Source of the DNA: CAVSRC01 sp963743015
GTDB lineage: Bacteria; Pseudomonadota; Alphaproteobacteria; Rhizobiales; Kaistiaceae
Reading direction: 5' to 3'
DNA length: 64,000 nucleotides
NCBI GenBank assembly: GCA_963743015.1
Contig: CAVUOD010000031.1
Span: 310,001-374,000, forward strand
The notes beneath the pieces were generated by a model. It had not been told where the DNA came from. It worked only from the letters and a program-made list of their open reading frames with translations, and searched no databases. Position numbers and translations under genes: made by a program. This document shows positions 49,335 to 58,810 of the stretch, piece by piece (position 1 is the first letter of the stretch; every line of letters starts with the position of its first letter).

Positions 49335-50322
49335 CGAAGGATACCGCACCATGCCGTAGGTTGACGCGCCCGGCAACGGTACGGGCCCTTCGGCGGGTCC
49401 CGCGCAGGCCGACCGGACTTGGGTGACGAGAACTCGCCAGCCCCCCAATCCCAAGCGCTTTCCGCCTGCGTTGATGAGACTTGAACATGAGAACGCATTT
49501 GAGCCTTGATCCGGATCATTTTCCCGTCGGTCGGTCGGCGTGGTTGACGCCAGCGCCAATCAAACGACCCGGTTTCATGTCCCCCCCTTTGCTGGCAACG
49601 ACTTTGATTGTTCCCGGACGACGGGCCGACATCCCGATAAAATAGGGGAGGGGATTTCGTTCGCCAGCCAGCGGCGGTCGCCGTCGGCCAATCGCGCGTT
49701 ACATAACCAGGCCAGCGCGTCCGAAACGACCCGGTCCGGTGGCGGCCAATGCCCGGCACTTTCGGCCCCAATTGTGCCTGGCGTACTTCTTGGCGTATTT
49801 CGATACTGTTCTTTCTGGTTGCCTCGATACATTATCGATGGCGAACGCATCCGGCAAATATACGATCCTGCACATCCAAACGATTGGATATGAAGCGGAA
49901 TCGACTAGCGATCTCCTGTGCACTTTTTGTCGCAGACCGATACTTTTTTGCTCGGTCTCGGCTTTCGCACGGTGATCGACTGCGTCCTCGACCGCCATCG
50001 CGGATGTCCTATAATCGCTTGAAAAAAGTGCGTTATTCATGCTGCGATGCAGCCTTGCGGCTGGCCCGCCAACGATTGGTTGCATCGGTTTGGAGGCTTC
50101 CATCCATGCGCCAAGCGGCCGAGTGACGGGATGGGCGCTGGCACGTTCTACAAAACAGGGAAAGTACATCTTGAAAAAGAACGCGCTTCCGATGCACTTT
50201 GGCTGATGGTTCGACGGCGGGACAGCGCAGCCGGGCTGGCGGTAGGCGCGGCACTGAATGACCGGCCTGCCAGACCGGTTGTGCGGGCTGCGCGTCGCGG
50301 CCGTTGAGAGGGAGAAACTGCA
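49335..50322. other. Intergenic region, no gene supported
   Basis: Almost 1 kb separates the divergent isomerase and lyxK genes. It has lower GC than its flanks, particularly near 49780-50040, and several AT-rich patches that may be promoters. Short open frames lack ribosome sites and recognisable domains. No TWGTAWKATGAT-type motif was found here. Decayed coding sequence is possible but not demonstrable. Confidence 0.55.
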
Positions 50323-51807
50323 ATGAACTATTTCCTCGGGATCGACGTGGGCGGCAGCGTCATCAAGAGCGGCCTCTACGATGAACAAGGGCAGGAGAAG
50401 GGCGTTGCGGCCATGTCCGCGCCGGTCCTGGCGCCGCAGGTCGGCTGGACCGAGCGCGACATGGATGAGATGTGGCAGATGGTGTGCAACAGCATCCGCC
50501 AAGTGCTGCAGACCAGCGAAGTGGCGCCGGCCGATGTCGCCGGCATCAGCTTCTCCGCTCACGGCAAGGGGCTCTACGCGGTCGACCGGGACGGCAAACC
50601 GGTGCGCAACGGCATCGTCTCGTCGGATTCCCGCGCCATGCCGCAGGTGCGCCAGTGGAAGGCGGCGGGCCTGGACAGCAAGACCTATCCGCGTGGGTTC
50701 CAGCAGGTATGGCCCAGCCACCCGGTTTCGCTGCTCGCTTGGCTCAAGCAGAACGAACCCGACAACTATCGCAGGATCCACCGCATCCTGATGGCGCATG
50801 ACTGGGTCCGCTACCGCATGACCGGCGAGTTTGGGGCTGAAGTCACCAATATTTCCGGCAGCAACCTGTTCAACGTCGAGCGCCGTGAATACGACCCGGA
50901 ACTGTTGCGCCTGTTCGGCATCGAAGAGATGGCCGACAGCCTGGCGCCGGTCATCGATTCGGTGGAAAGCGCTGGCGGCCTGACCCGCAAGGCGGCCGAG
51001 GAGACCGGGCTCGTCAAGGGGACGCCGGTGTTCGGCGGCTTCTTCGACGTGGTTTCGGCGGCGGTGTGCACCGGCTTGTCGGACTCGGCCCGCATCAATG
51101 TCACCATGGGAACCTGGACGATCGTGACGTGGGTCGCCGACCAGATCCCGCAGGACGACTATCCCTATACCTGGGGACGCTACTGCATTCCGGGCAAGTA
51201 TTTCGTGCACGAGGGCAGCCCGACGGCAGCGGCAAATCTTGAATGGTTCGTGCGCAATTTCATGGGCAACGAGAGCAGGCCCTATGAGGTTGCCAACGCG
51301 CTGGTTGCCGCGCGCGAAAAGGCTTCGTCGAGCATCACCTTCTTCCCCTATCTGTTCGCCTCCAACCTCGGCGACAACCTGTCGGGTGGCTTCTATGGCC
51401 TGGCCAATGCGCACGACTTCGGCGATATGGTTCAGGCGATCTACGAGGGCATCTGCTTTTCGCAGCAGGCGCATCTCGAGCGCATCGTCGCGCTCGCCGG
51501 CAGCGATCACCCGCTGCGACTGACCGGTGGCCCGGCACGCTCGAAGGAGTGGGTGCAGATGGTTGCCGACCTTAGCGGCATGACGATCGAGGTCGTCCAT
51601 GTCAGCGAGTCGGGCTGCAAGGGCGCTGCGATGGCGGCGGCGGTTGGTTCGGGCGCGTTCGCCTCGTTCGAGGATGTGATCGCGACGATGGCCGCGACCA
51701 ACTCGACGGTTCACCCCGATCCTTCCGTGCTGCAGCGCTACCAGAGCAAATATTCAAGGTTCCGGCAGCTGGCGGAGGTCCTGAACACCGTCCCGGCGGC
51801 CAACTGA
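50323..51807 (+). CDS. lyxK: L-xylulose kinase-like FGGY kinase (LyxK)
   Basis: The protein has 494 residues with the FGGY kinase fold: FLGIDVGGSVIKSGLYDEQG (phosphate 1), FSAHGKGLYAVDRDG and TGGPARSKEWVQMVADLSG (adenosine). Its sequence parallels E. coli LyxK throughout, including GWTERDMDEMW, WPSHPVSLLAWLKQNEPD, GGFFDVVSAAVCTGL and ESGCKGAAMAAAVGSG. LyxK phosphorylates L-xylulose. It has a strong GAGGGAGAAA site. It leads a lyxK-sgbU-sgbE set. Confidence 0.85.
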   Translation: MNYFLGIDVGGSVIKSGLYDEQGQEKGVAAMSAPVLAPQVGWTERDMDEMWQMVCNSIRQVLQTSEVAPADVAGISFSAHGKGLYAVDRDGKPVRNGIVSSDSRAMPQVRQWKAAGLDSKTYPRGFQQVWPSHPVSLLAWLKQNEPDNYRRIHRILMAHDWVRYRMTGEFGAEVTNISGSNLFNVERREYDPELLRLFGIEEMADSLAPVIDSVESAGGLTRKAAEETGLVKGTPVFGGFFDVVSAAVCTGLSDSARINVTMGTWTIVTWVADQIPQDDYPYTWGRYCIPGKYFVHEGSPTAAANLEWFVRNFMGNESRPYEVANALVAAREKASSSITFFPYLFASNLGDNLSGGFYGLANAHDFGDMVQAIYEGICFSQQAHLERIVALAGSDHPLRLTGGPARSKEWVQMVADLSGMTIEVVHVSESGCKGAAMAAAVGSGAFASFEDVIATMAATNSTVHPDPSVLQRYQSKYSRFRQLAEVLNTVPAAN

Positions 51808-51900
51808 CGGAGCGATCGACCGGCCGATCGTTTTGCGCAACCGCTTCATCGGCGCGCCGGCGTGACGCCCAGCGAGCCCGCAATCCGGACAGGCGAATAG

Positions 51901-52761
51901 ATGAGAAAGCATCCGCTCGGCATCTACGAGAAGGCGTTGCCGCCGAATCTGAACTGGGCCGAACGCCTGGCACTGGCCAAGGCCTGCGGCTTCGACTTCG
52001 TTGAGATGTCGCTTGACGAGAGCGATCAGCGGCTGGCGCGCCTGGAGTGGACCCTGGCCGAGCGGCGCGAGGTGGCGACAGCCATCCTCGACAGCGGCTT
52101 GCGGATCCCGACCATGTGCCTGTCGGCGCACCGCCGCTTCCCGTTCGGCAGCCGCAACTCGGCGATCCGCGAAAAGGCAAGGGCGGTGATGCTGGCTGCC
52201 ATCCGGCTGGCGCAGGATATCGGTATCCGGACCATCCAGGTCGCCGGCTACGACGTCTATTACGAGCCGCACGACGAGGACACCGTGGCGCGGTTCACCG
52301 AAGGCATGCACTGGTCGGTCGAGCAGGCGGCGGCGGCGCAGGTGATGCTGGCGGTCGAGATCATGGACACGCCGTTCATCAATTCGATCAGCAAGTGGAA
52401 GGTCTGGGGCGATCTGATCAGGTCGCCATGGTTCACCGTCTACCCGGACGTGGGAAACCTGTCGGCCTGGGGCAACGACGTGGCTGCTGAGTTGAGGCTC
52501 GGGATCGATCGGGTCGCGGCGATCCATCTTAAGGACACCCAGCCGGTGACGGCGTCTTCGCCGGGGCAATTTCGCGACGTCCCCTTCGGCGAGGGTTGCG
52601 TCGACTTCGTTGGCGTCTTCCGGCTGCTGCGGGAGCTGAACTATCGCGGGACGTTCCTGATCGAGATGTGGACCGAAAAGGCGGCCGAGCCGGTGGCCGA
52701 GATCATTGCCGCCCGTCAGTGGATCGAAGCCCGCATGAAGGAAGGTGGATTGGATGCTTGA
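51901..52761 (+). CDS. sgbU: L-ribulose-5-phosphate 3-epimerase (SgbU/UlaE-like)
   Basis: The protein has 286 residues, a TIM-barrel xylose-isomerase-like enzyme. PLGIYEKALPPNLNWAERLALAK, DFVEMSLDESD, PTMCLSAHRRFPFGS, IQVAGYDVYYE, VEIMDTPFINSISKW and YPDVGNLSAWGND match UlaE/SgbU. It converts L-xylulose-5-P to L-ribulose-5-P. The next gene starts before its stop, so translation is coupled. Confidence 0.9.
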   Translation: MRKHPLGIYEKALPPNLNWAERLALAKACGFDFVEMSLDESDQRLARLEWTLAERREVATAILDSGLRIPTMCLSAHRRFPFGSRNSAIREKARAVMLAAIRLAQDIGIRTIQVAGYDVYYEPHDEDTVARFTEGMHWSVEQAAAAQVMLAVEIMDTPFINSISKWKVWGDLIRSPWFTVYPDVGNLSAWGNDVAAELRLGIDRVAAIHLKDTQPVTASSPGQFRDVPFGEGCVDFVGVFRLLRELNYRGTFLIEMWTEKAAEPVAEIIAARQWIEARMKEGGLDA

Positions 52762-53452
52762 TGAACTCAAGGAAGCGGTATTGCGGGCCAATCTGGCGCT
52801 TCCTCGGCATGGCCTGGTGACGTTCACCTGGGGCAACGCTTCGGCAATCGACCGTGACAGGGGACTGGTGGTCATCAAGCCCTCGGGGGTTTCCTACGAG
52901 AACATGACCGCCGGCGACATGGTGGTGGTCGACCTCGAGACGGAGAAGGTGGTCGAGGGCAGACTGAAGCCCTCGTCGGACACGCCGACCCATCTCGTGC
53001 TCTACCGCGCGTTTCCGACCCTGGGTGGCATCGTCCACACCCATTCCCGCCATGCCACGATCTGGGCCCAGGCCGGCATGGACATTCCGGCGCTGGGCAC
53101 GACGCATGCCGACTATTTCTACGGTCCGGTTCCATGCACGCGTCGGATGACGGCGGCGGAAATCGCCGGCGCCTACGAGGCGGAGACCGGCCAGGTGATC
53201 GTGGAGACGTTCCAGGCCCGCTCGCTCGACCCGGCCGCGGTCCCCGCCGCCCTGATCCACTCGCACGGTCCCTTCGCATGGGGGACGGATGCCGACGAGG
53301 CGGTTCACAATACCGTCGTCCTGGAAGAGCTGGCCTATATGGCGCTGTTTGCCAAGGTTCTCGATCCGCAGCTTCCGCCGATGCAGCAGGAACTGCTCGA
53401 CCGCCATTACCTGCGCAAGCACGGCAAGGATGCCTATTACGGCCAGCGCTAG
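52754..53452 (+). CDS. sgbE: L-ribulose-5-phosphate 4-epimerase (SgbE/AraD type)
   Basis: The protein has 232 residues, closely matching E. coli AraD/SgbE: MLDELKEAVLRANLALPRHG, TWGNASAIDRDRGLVVIKPSGVSY, KPSSDTPTHLVLYRAFP, GIVHTHSRHATIWAQAG and THADYFYGPVPCTRRMT. It converts L-ribulose-5-P to D-xylulose-5-P. ATG 52754 overlaps the sgbU end; a GTG three codons upstream is possible. It is the second AraD-type paralogue in the window. Confidence 0.92.
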   Translation: MLDELKEAVLRANLALPRHGLVTFTWGNASAIDRDRGLVVIKPSGVSYENMTAGDMVVVDLETEKVVEGRLKPSSDTPTHLVLYRAFPTLGGIVHTHSRHATIWAQAGMDIPALGTTHADYFYGPVPCTRRMTAAEIAGAYEAETGQVIVETFQARSLDPAAVPAALIHSHGPFAWGTDADEAVHNTVVLEELAYMALFAKVLDPQLPPMQQELLDRHYLRKHGKDAYYGQR

Positions 53453-53860
53453 CCGGCCGCAGGCCCGATCGCTGGCATCAGGGCCGACCACGGCAGCGAT
53501 ATGAAAGCAGCCGGCGACGGGCCGCGGATGGCTGGGAGTATGGCGGGCATGTGCTCGTAGAGTGCTCCGAATCTCGCGCAGAAAAGTATCGTAACTTCTG
53601 CTCTCCTTCGGTAGATCCCCCGGCGGTTCAGCAGTCTAATCGGCTGATCGTTCGCAATGACTGTCGTCTGCTAGGAGACGCTGGAAGCGAGCCTTGCCAG
53701 ACACGCAACAGCCTGCTGTGTGCGCAACGACCAGGGCCGGCCATCAGAAAAGCCCAGCCTCCCGTATTGGGGTTGTCCGGGTCTTCCGTCTCGGGCGACC
53801 CCTTTTTGGCACTGGCGCGGCCGCTATCCGGTTGCGGCTGCGCGGGGCCGGATCAGCGGA
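53453..53860. other. Intergenic region, no gene supported
   Basis: About 400 bases lie between sgbE and the convergent HAD gene. No ribosome site, domain or strong hairpin with a T-run was seen. A terminator for the lyxK operon would be expected here but was not identified. Confidence 0.55.
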
Positions 53861-54595
53861 TCATCCCGGCGTCAACTCCGCGCTTCCGGAGTCTGCAGTC
53901 GAAGCGGGGTCTGCCGGGCCGCAGATCGCGTCGTGCAGTGCCCGGGCGTCCGAGACGACGACCTCCGCTCCGGCCTCACGCAGGCGTTCGGCCTGCCTCT
54001 CGCGCATGCCGTCCAGATGACTGCCGCCGACAAAACCGATGGCGCGCATTCCGGCTGCGATGGCTCCCAGAATGCCGTGGGGCGAGTCCTCAACGACGGC
54101 GCAGTCCGCGGGGGCGACGCCGAGCTTGTGCGCCACATGAAGCACCAGATCCGGTGCAGGCTTGCCGCGCGCGACCTGTTCGGCGCTGAAGGCGCGGCCG
54201 GCGAAGTATGCCTGCAGACCGGTGCGATCGAGGCTGCGCTGCATGCGCTCCACCGAGCCGCCGGTGGCAATGCCGATTGCAAGTCCGGCGCTGCGCAGCC
54301 GGTCGAGAAGTTCGGTCACACCGTCGATGATCGGCAGGCGAACCGCATAGAAGGCGTAGAGGCGGCGGTAGAAATTCTCCGGAAAATCGACAGGGCAAGG
54401 GCGGCCCAGGCGCCCCGCCACATAGCGGCAGACTACCGGCAGCGAAACGCCGAGAAAGTCATCGCGCAACTCGGTCCAGTTTGCTTCGGCAATACCAAGC
54501 GCACGCATTTCGGCGGCTATCGCTTCGAGCGCGAATGTCTCGCTGTCCACCAGGCAGCCATCCAGATCGAAGATCACCGCCCGGGCGGTTGTCAT
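53861..54595 (-). CDS. HAD-superfamily beta-phosphoglucomutase-like phosphatase
   Basis: The protein has 244 residues. HAD motif I is VIFDLDGCLVDSE, followed by a cap of about 65 residues, motif II IATGGSVERM, Lys in ARGKPAPDLVLH and motif IV VVEDSPHGILGAIAAGM. It resembles sugar phosphatases (YniC/GphP class). The start at 54595 (MTTARAV) was chosen directly before motif I; ATG 54601 is possible. It is in the same direction as the downstream ABC genes but separated from them. Confidence 0.82.
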   Translation of the reverse strand: MTTARAVIFDLDGCLVDSETFALEAIAAEMRALGIAEANWTELRDDFLGVSLPVVCRYVAGRLGRPCPVDFPENFYRRLYAFYAVRLPIIDGVTELLDRLRSAGLAIGIATGGSVERMQRSLDRTGLQAYFAGRAFSAEQVARGKPAPDLVLHVAHKLGVAPADCAVVEDSPHGILGAIAAGMRAIGFVGGSHLDGMRERQAERLREAGAEVVVSDARALHDAICGPADPASTADSGSAELTPG

Positions 54596-54694
54596 GGGCA
54601 TACTGCCGCGAGTCGGTGTCGGGGCCGTCACAAGGCACGATCAAGCAGACCGACGGCAGCGGCGCAAGCACCACCGTGCGCGAGGTAGACAGGG

Positions 54695-55828
54695 CTACTT
54701 GGCGAGTTCAGTTCCGTGTGCGATGGCGTCGCCATTGTCGAAGTTGAAGAGGTGGATCTTTTCGGGGGCGATCAGGAACGGTATCGTCTCACCGGTCTTT
54801 TCCTTGACCGGCGTATAGGAGACGATGACCATCTGGTGCCCGCCGGCATCGATGACCAGATGAGTTTGGTCGCCGAGCCACTGGTTCGACAGCACCAGCG
54901 CCCGATCTTCACCCTGGCCGATCGCAATGCTCTGCGGCCGCACGCCGAGATGCAGCTTCTGGCCGATTGACAGCGCGCCGCGCACATCGGCGCTGTCTGT
55001 GGGAATGTCGACTCCGATCGCCTCTCCGCCTTTCGGGCCCTGCACGACGACGCGCATGCCGTGGCCATTCTGCGCCACGACCGCGTCATACACGTTCATC
55101 GGCGGCTCGCCCATGAACGAAGCGACAAACAGGTTCGCCGGGCGATCCTTCAATTCGGCGGGTGAGGCGATCTGCTCGAGCACCCCGTCTTCCATGACCG
55201 CGATGCGGTCCGCCAGCGCGTTGGCCTCGGTCTGGTCGTGGGTGACGAACATCGCGGTCATGCCGTGCTGAATCAGGTAGTTCTTGATGCGGCCGCGCAA
55301 CACGGCGCGCAATTGCGGCTCGAGCTGCGACATGGGCTCGTCCAGCAGGTACAGGTCCGCCTTGCGAGTCAGCGCTCGCGCCAGGGAGGCACGCTGCTGC
55401 TGGCCGCCGGACAGGGAGACCGGATAGCGATTGAGGATCGGGCCGATCTCCAGCAATTCGGCCATCTCATCGACGCGCTTGTCGATTTCGCTGCGCTGCA
55501 GCCGCGCGCCCTTGAGGGCAAAGGCGATGTTGTCACGCACCGTCAACGGCGGATAAAGCGAATAGCCTTCGAAGGCCATGGCGACGTTGCGCTTGGCCGG
55601 AGCAAGGTCCTGGATTCGCCGTTCGTTGAGTCGCATTTCGCCTTCGGTCACGGTCTCGAAACCGGCGATCATGCGCAGCGTCGTTGTCTTGCCACACCCC
55701 GAAGAGCCGAGCAGGGCGACGATCTCGCCGTCCTCTACGGTCATCGAAAAGTCCTTTACCGCGTGAATCCCTGCGGATATCGGTCCGTAGAACTTGTCGA
55801 CATGATCCAGGATCAGACTGCCAGCCAT
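54695..55828 (-). CDS. Sugar ABC transporter ATP-binding protein (UgpC/MalK-like), last of operon
   Basis: The protein has 377 residues. An N-terminal ATPase has GSSGCGKTTTLRMIAGFETVTEG (Walker A), a Q-loop at MAFEGYSLYP (Glu replaces the usual Gln), signature LSGGQQQRASLARAL and LYLLDEPMSQLEPQLR. A C-terminal OB/TOBE regulatory domain covers about 240-377. The start at 55828 directly follows the upstream ATPase, so the two are probably cotranslated. It pairs with a second ATPase in the same operon. Confidence 0.85.
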   Translation of the reverse strand: MAGSLILDHVDKFYGPISAGIHAVKDFSMTVEDGEIVALLGSSGCGKTTTLRMIAGFETVTEGEMRLNERRIQDLAPAKRNVAMAFEGYSLYPPLTVRDNIAFALKGARLQRSEIDKRVDEMAELLEIGPILNRYPVSLSGGQQQRASLARALTRKADLYLLDEPMSQLEPQLRAVLRGRIKNYLIQHGMTAMFVTHDQTEANALADRIAVMEDGVLEQIASPAELKDRPANLFVASFMGEPPMNVYDAVVAQNGHGMRVVVQGPKGGEAIGVDIPTDSADVRGALSIGQKLHLGVRPQSIAIGQGEDRALVLSNQWLGDQTHLVIDAGGHQMVIVSYTPVKEKTGETIPFLIAPEKIHLFNFDNGDAIAHGTELAK

Positions 55829-55836
55829 TCTGGGTA

Positions 55837-56938
55837 TCACTCCGTCTTTGCTTCGATACGTTGGCCTTGGTCGTGATCAAAGACCAGGATGCTGTCGGCC
55901 TTGATCGTCGCGTAGGCCAGCTCCGTGACGACGGGTTGTTGTTGAGGAGTGGATGTCGGGCGCCGACGCAAAGCACTCGGTGCCGTCGGCCAGCTGGAAC
56001 AGGGTCACCACACGCTCGTTGAGCGGGGTCACCGCCACGACCTCGATCTTCAGGGCATCTTCCTGTGCCTCGCGGGCGATCGTGATGTTCTCGGGCCGGA
56101 TGCCGATGCGCACCTTGCGTCCCTGGAACCGCTCGAAGGCGGGGCCCAGAGGAATCCTCAAATCCGCCAGGCGGACGCTTGGGCCCTTGCCGTTCGTCTC
56201 GATCGTGGAGGAGAGCAGGTTGATCGTGGGGTCGCCGAACAACTTGGCGATCGCGACGTTCGCCGGCCTGAGGTAGATGTCCACGGGCGTGGCGATCTGA
56301 GCCAGGCCACCGCCAGCCAGGACGGCAATGCGGTCACCCAGTGCCATTGCTTCCTTGTAGTCCTGCGTCACATAGAGCGTGGTCGACTTGAACTCCGCAA
56401 GCAGGCGCGGCAGTTCAAGGCGCATTTCGTAACGCAACTTTGCATCGACATTGCGCAGCGGATCGTCGAGCAGCAGCACCTGCGGCCCCGCCACCAATGC
56501 ACGCGCCAGCGCCGTACGCTGCTTCTGACCATTCGACAGCGCCTTCGGCACGTGCGTCAGCACGTGATCGATCTTCAGCAGCTTTGCGATCGAATGCACC
56601 TTCTCGTCGAGATCTTCCTTCGACATGCCGCGCGCGGCAAGCGGCGACGAGATGTTGTCATAGGCCTGCATGTGCGGGTAGAGCGCGAAATTCTGGAACG
56701 CCATGCCCACGCCGCGTGCGTCGGACGCCATGCCGACCAGCGATTTCCCGTCGAGCCGGATATCGCCGCTGTCGGGTTCTTCGATCCCGGCGATCAGTCG
56801 CAGAAGCACGGTCTTGCCGGTGCCGGAAGGTCCGAAGATGACGACGGTCTCGCCGTCGGCCGTGGTCAGCGAGACGTTGCTGAGCACGTCGCCGGTCTTG
56901 AAGGATTTCGAAACTCCGTCGAGTTCAAGCGTTGCCAT
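55837..56938 (-). CDS. Sugar ABC transporter ATP-binding protein (UgpC-like), frameshifted near the C terminus
   Basis: The protein has an ATPase domain with GPSGTGKTVLLRLIAGIEEPDSG, a signature written LSNGQKQRTALARAL rather than LSGGQ, and LLLDDPLRNVDAKLR. The TOBE region is intact to CFASAPDIH. The frame then breaks near 55942; removing one A gives PVVTELAYATIKADSILVF and a stop at 55837-55839, nine bases before the next start. Reading without the shift would run into the next gene. It is the first of two ATPases in the operon. Confidence 0.78.
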
Positions 56939-56942
56939 CGGT

Positions 56943-57800
56943 CTATCCTTTCACGGCGCCCAACGACAGGCCCTCGACCAGGTAGCGCTGCGCATAGAGC
57001 GCCAAGAGCAGCGTCGGCAGGATCGACAGCACGATGGCGGCCGCGATCTGTCCGTATGAGATGCCTGCTGCCGTCACGAACGCCAGCGCGCCGACCGTCA
57101 CCGGCTGCTTGTCGGCAGAAGCAAGGATCAGTGCGAAGATGAAGTTGTTCCAGCAGAAGATGAAGGCGAGCAGGCCCGCCGCAGCGATGCCCGGCAATGC
57201 CAGCGGAATGGCGATCTTGAAGAAGGAGCCAGCCCACGAATGGCCGTCGATGCGATAGGCGTGCTCGATGTCAGGGCTGATGTCCTCGAAATAGCCGCGC
57301 ACGATCCACAGGATCAACGGCAGGGCGATCAGCTGATAGACCCAGATCAGGCCGATATAGGTGTCATTGAGCCCCAAATCGGTGAAATAGAGGGACAACG
57401 GCAGGAGTACGAGCAGCGGCGGCGCGAAGCGGAAGGACAGGAGCGTGAAGGCGATGTCCTCGCCGAGCCGGAACTTGAAGCGTGCGAAGGCATAGGCCGC
57501 CGGCACGCCGAGGATGAGCGCCAGGATGACGGACGAGGCCGACAGGAACGCCGAGTTCCACAGGTTCTGCATGAAAGTGAGCTTGAGCGTGCCCACGGCC
57601 GTTACCAACTCGCCGGAAACCAGCGCGGTGTAGTTGCTGAACGTTGGACGGAAGAACAGGCTCGGCGGAATGCGCAGAATCTGCTCGTTCGTCTGGAACG
57701 ACATCAGGACGATCCAGAAGATCGGGAAGAGAAAGAAGACGAGCACCACCGCGATCAGAATCCGCCGGATGATCGTCTCGAACAGCGACATGCTGGACAT
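56943..57800 (-). CDS. Carbohydrate ABC transporter permease (MalG/UgpE-like)
   Basis: The protein has 285 residues with six helices. VVLVFFLFPIFWIVLMSF and YFEDISPDIEHAYRIDGHSWAGSFFKIAIPLALPGIAAAG (EAA loop) are typical CUT1 permease motifs. ATG 57800 (MSSMSLFETI) was chosen over a longer frame. It pairs with the MalF-like permease upstream. Confidence 0.88.
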   Translation of the reverse strand: MSSMSLFETIIRRILIAVVLVFFLFPIFWIVLMSFQTNEQILRIPPSLFFRPTFSNYTALVSGELVTAVGTLKLTFMQNLWNSAFLSASSVILALILGVPAAYAFARFKFRLGEDIAFTLLSFRFAPPLLVLLPLSLYFTDLGLNDTYIGLIWVYQLIALPLILWIVRGYFEDISPDIEHAYRIDGHSWAGSFFKIAIPLALPGIAAAGLLAFIFCWNNFIFALILASADKQPVTVGALAFVTAAGISYGQIAAAIVLSILPTLLLALYAQRYLVEGLSLGAVKG

Positions 57801-57811
57801 CAGCTTCGCCC

Positions 57812-58690
57812 CTATGCAACGCCAGCGGCGCGTTCGCGCAGCTTGAGCCAGTTTTTGACGAAAATGTTCGAGATGAAGAAGGTGATTGCCCACAGCACCA
57901 TCAGGATGGCCGCGGACCGCCCGACATTGGTGTACTGGAAGAACTCCAGATAGGCCGAAACCTGGAAGGCGAGCGTCGAATCGCCCGGGCCGCCTTGCGT
58001 CATGGCGTAGATGACGTCGAACTGCTGAATGGAATCGAGCATCCGGAAGAGGCTCGCCGTGATGATGTACGGCATCAGCATCGGCAGGGTGATGCGGAAG
58101 AAGACGAAACTGCGCGGCACGCCGTCGAGCTCAGCCGCCTCGAAAGGCTGCTTCGGCAAGGCGCGCAAGCCGGCAATCAGAAGCACCATGATGAACGGCG
58201 TATAGACCCAGATGTCGACGAGGATGACGGTGAACAGCGCCGTTGACGGGCTCGATGCCCAGCGGAAATTGGTGAGACCGACCAGGCCGACGAGATAGCT
58301 GAGAATGCCGAAGCCGGGGTTGGTCATGAGCTTCCACATCAGCGAGGCAATGGCCGGCGCCGTCATGAGCGGCAGCAGCAGCAGGATCGCCGCGACATTG
58401 TTGAAGCGTGTGGGGACGCGCAGAAGCAGCGCGATCCCGAGCCCGATCAGCAGCTCGATGCCAACCGTCGCCACCGTATAGATCAGGGAGATCGCGACGG
58501 TGTTCCAGAACTCGTGGCTGGTGAACAGGTTGACGTAGTTGTCGAACCAGATGAAGCCCCGGAGATAAGGCAGCGCCAGATTGTAGCGCTGCAGCGAATA
58601 ATAGATCGATGTCAGGAAGGGGATGATGATCCCGACGCATACGACCAGGGCCGGCAGGCTGAGCAGGTAAGGCAGGATTTTTTTGTTCAT
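57812..58690 (-). CDS. Carbohydrate ABC transporter permease (MalF/UgpA-like)
   Basis: The protein has 292 residues with six helices: PYLLSLPALVVCVGIIIPFL at the start, and the EAA loop AAELDGVPRSFVFFRITLPMLMPYII. It is the first permease of a CUT1 importer. It lies 120 bases after the binding-protein stop, in a gap with a strong hairpin. Confidence 0.88.
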   Translation of the reverse strand: MNKKILPYLLSLPALVVCVGIIIPFLTSIYYSLQRYNLALPYLRGFIWFDNYVNLFTSHEFWNTVAISLIYTVATVGIELLIGLGIALLLRVPTRFNNVAAILLLLPLMTAPAIASLMWKLMTNPGFGILSYLVGLVGLTNFRWASSPSTALFTVILVDIWVYTPFIMVLLIAGLRALPKQPFEAAELDGVPRSFVFFRITLPMLMPYIITASLFRMLDSIQQFDVIYAMTQGGPGDSTLAFQVSAYLEFFQYTNVGRSAAILMVLWAITFFISNIFVKNWLKLRERAAGVA

Positions 58691-58762
58691 TTTCGGTGAG
58701 CTCGCATCGGCATGGGACTTTGGTGTCCGTGTCCCTCGCTGTGCTGCGCAGTTTTGCGGTCG

Positions 58763-58791
58763 GGCGGTCCGGGATCAAGTCCCGGACCGCC
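58763..58791 (-). terminator. Intercistronic hairpin after the sugar-binding gene
   Basis: GGCGGTCCGGGA, a short loop and TCCCGGACCGCC form a perfect 12-bp stem. In the minus direction no T-run follows. It lies between the binding protein stop and the first permease, as in the other three ABC operons. Confidence 0.65.
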
Positions 58792-58810
58792 TTTTCAGGC
58801 CCCGGGAGAG

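Noticed and set aside
49699..51714. A 671-codon minus-strand frame opposite lyxK
   Set aside because: Third-position GC shadow with no domain; lyxK on the plus strand is clearly real.
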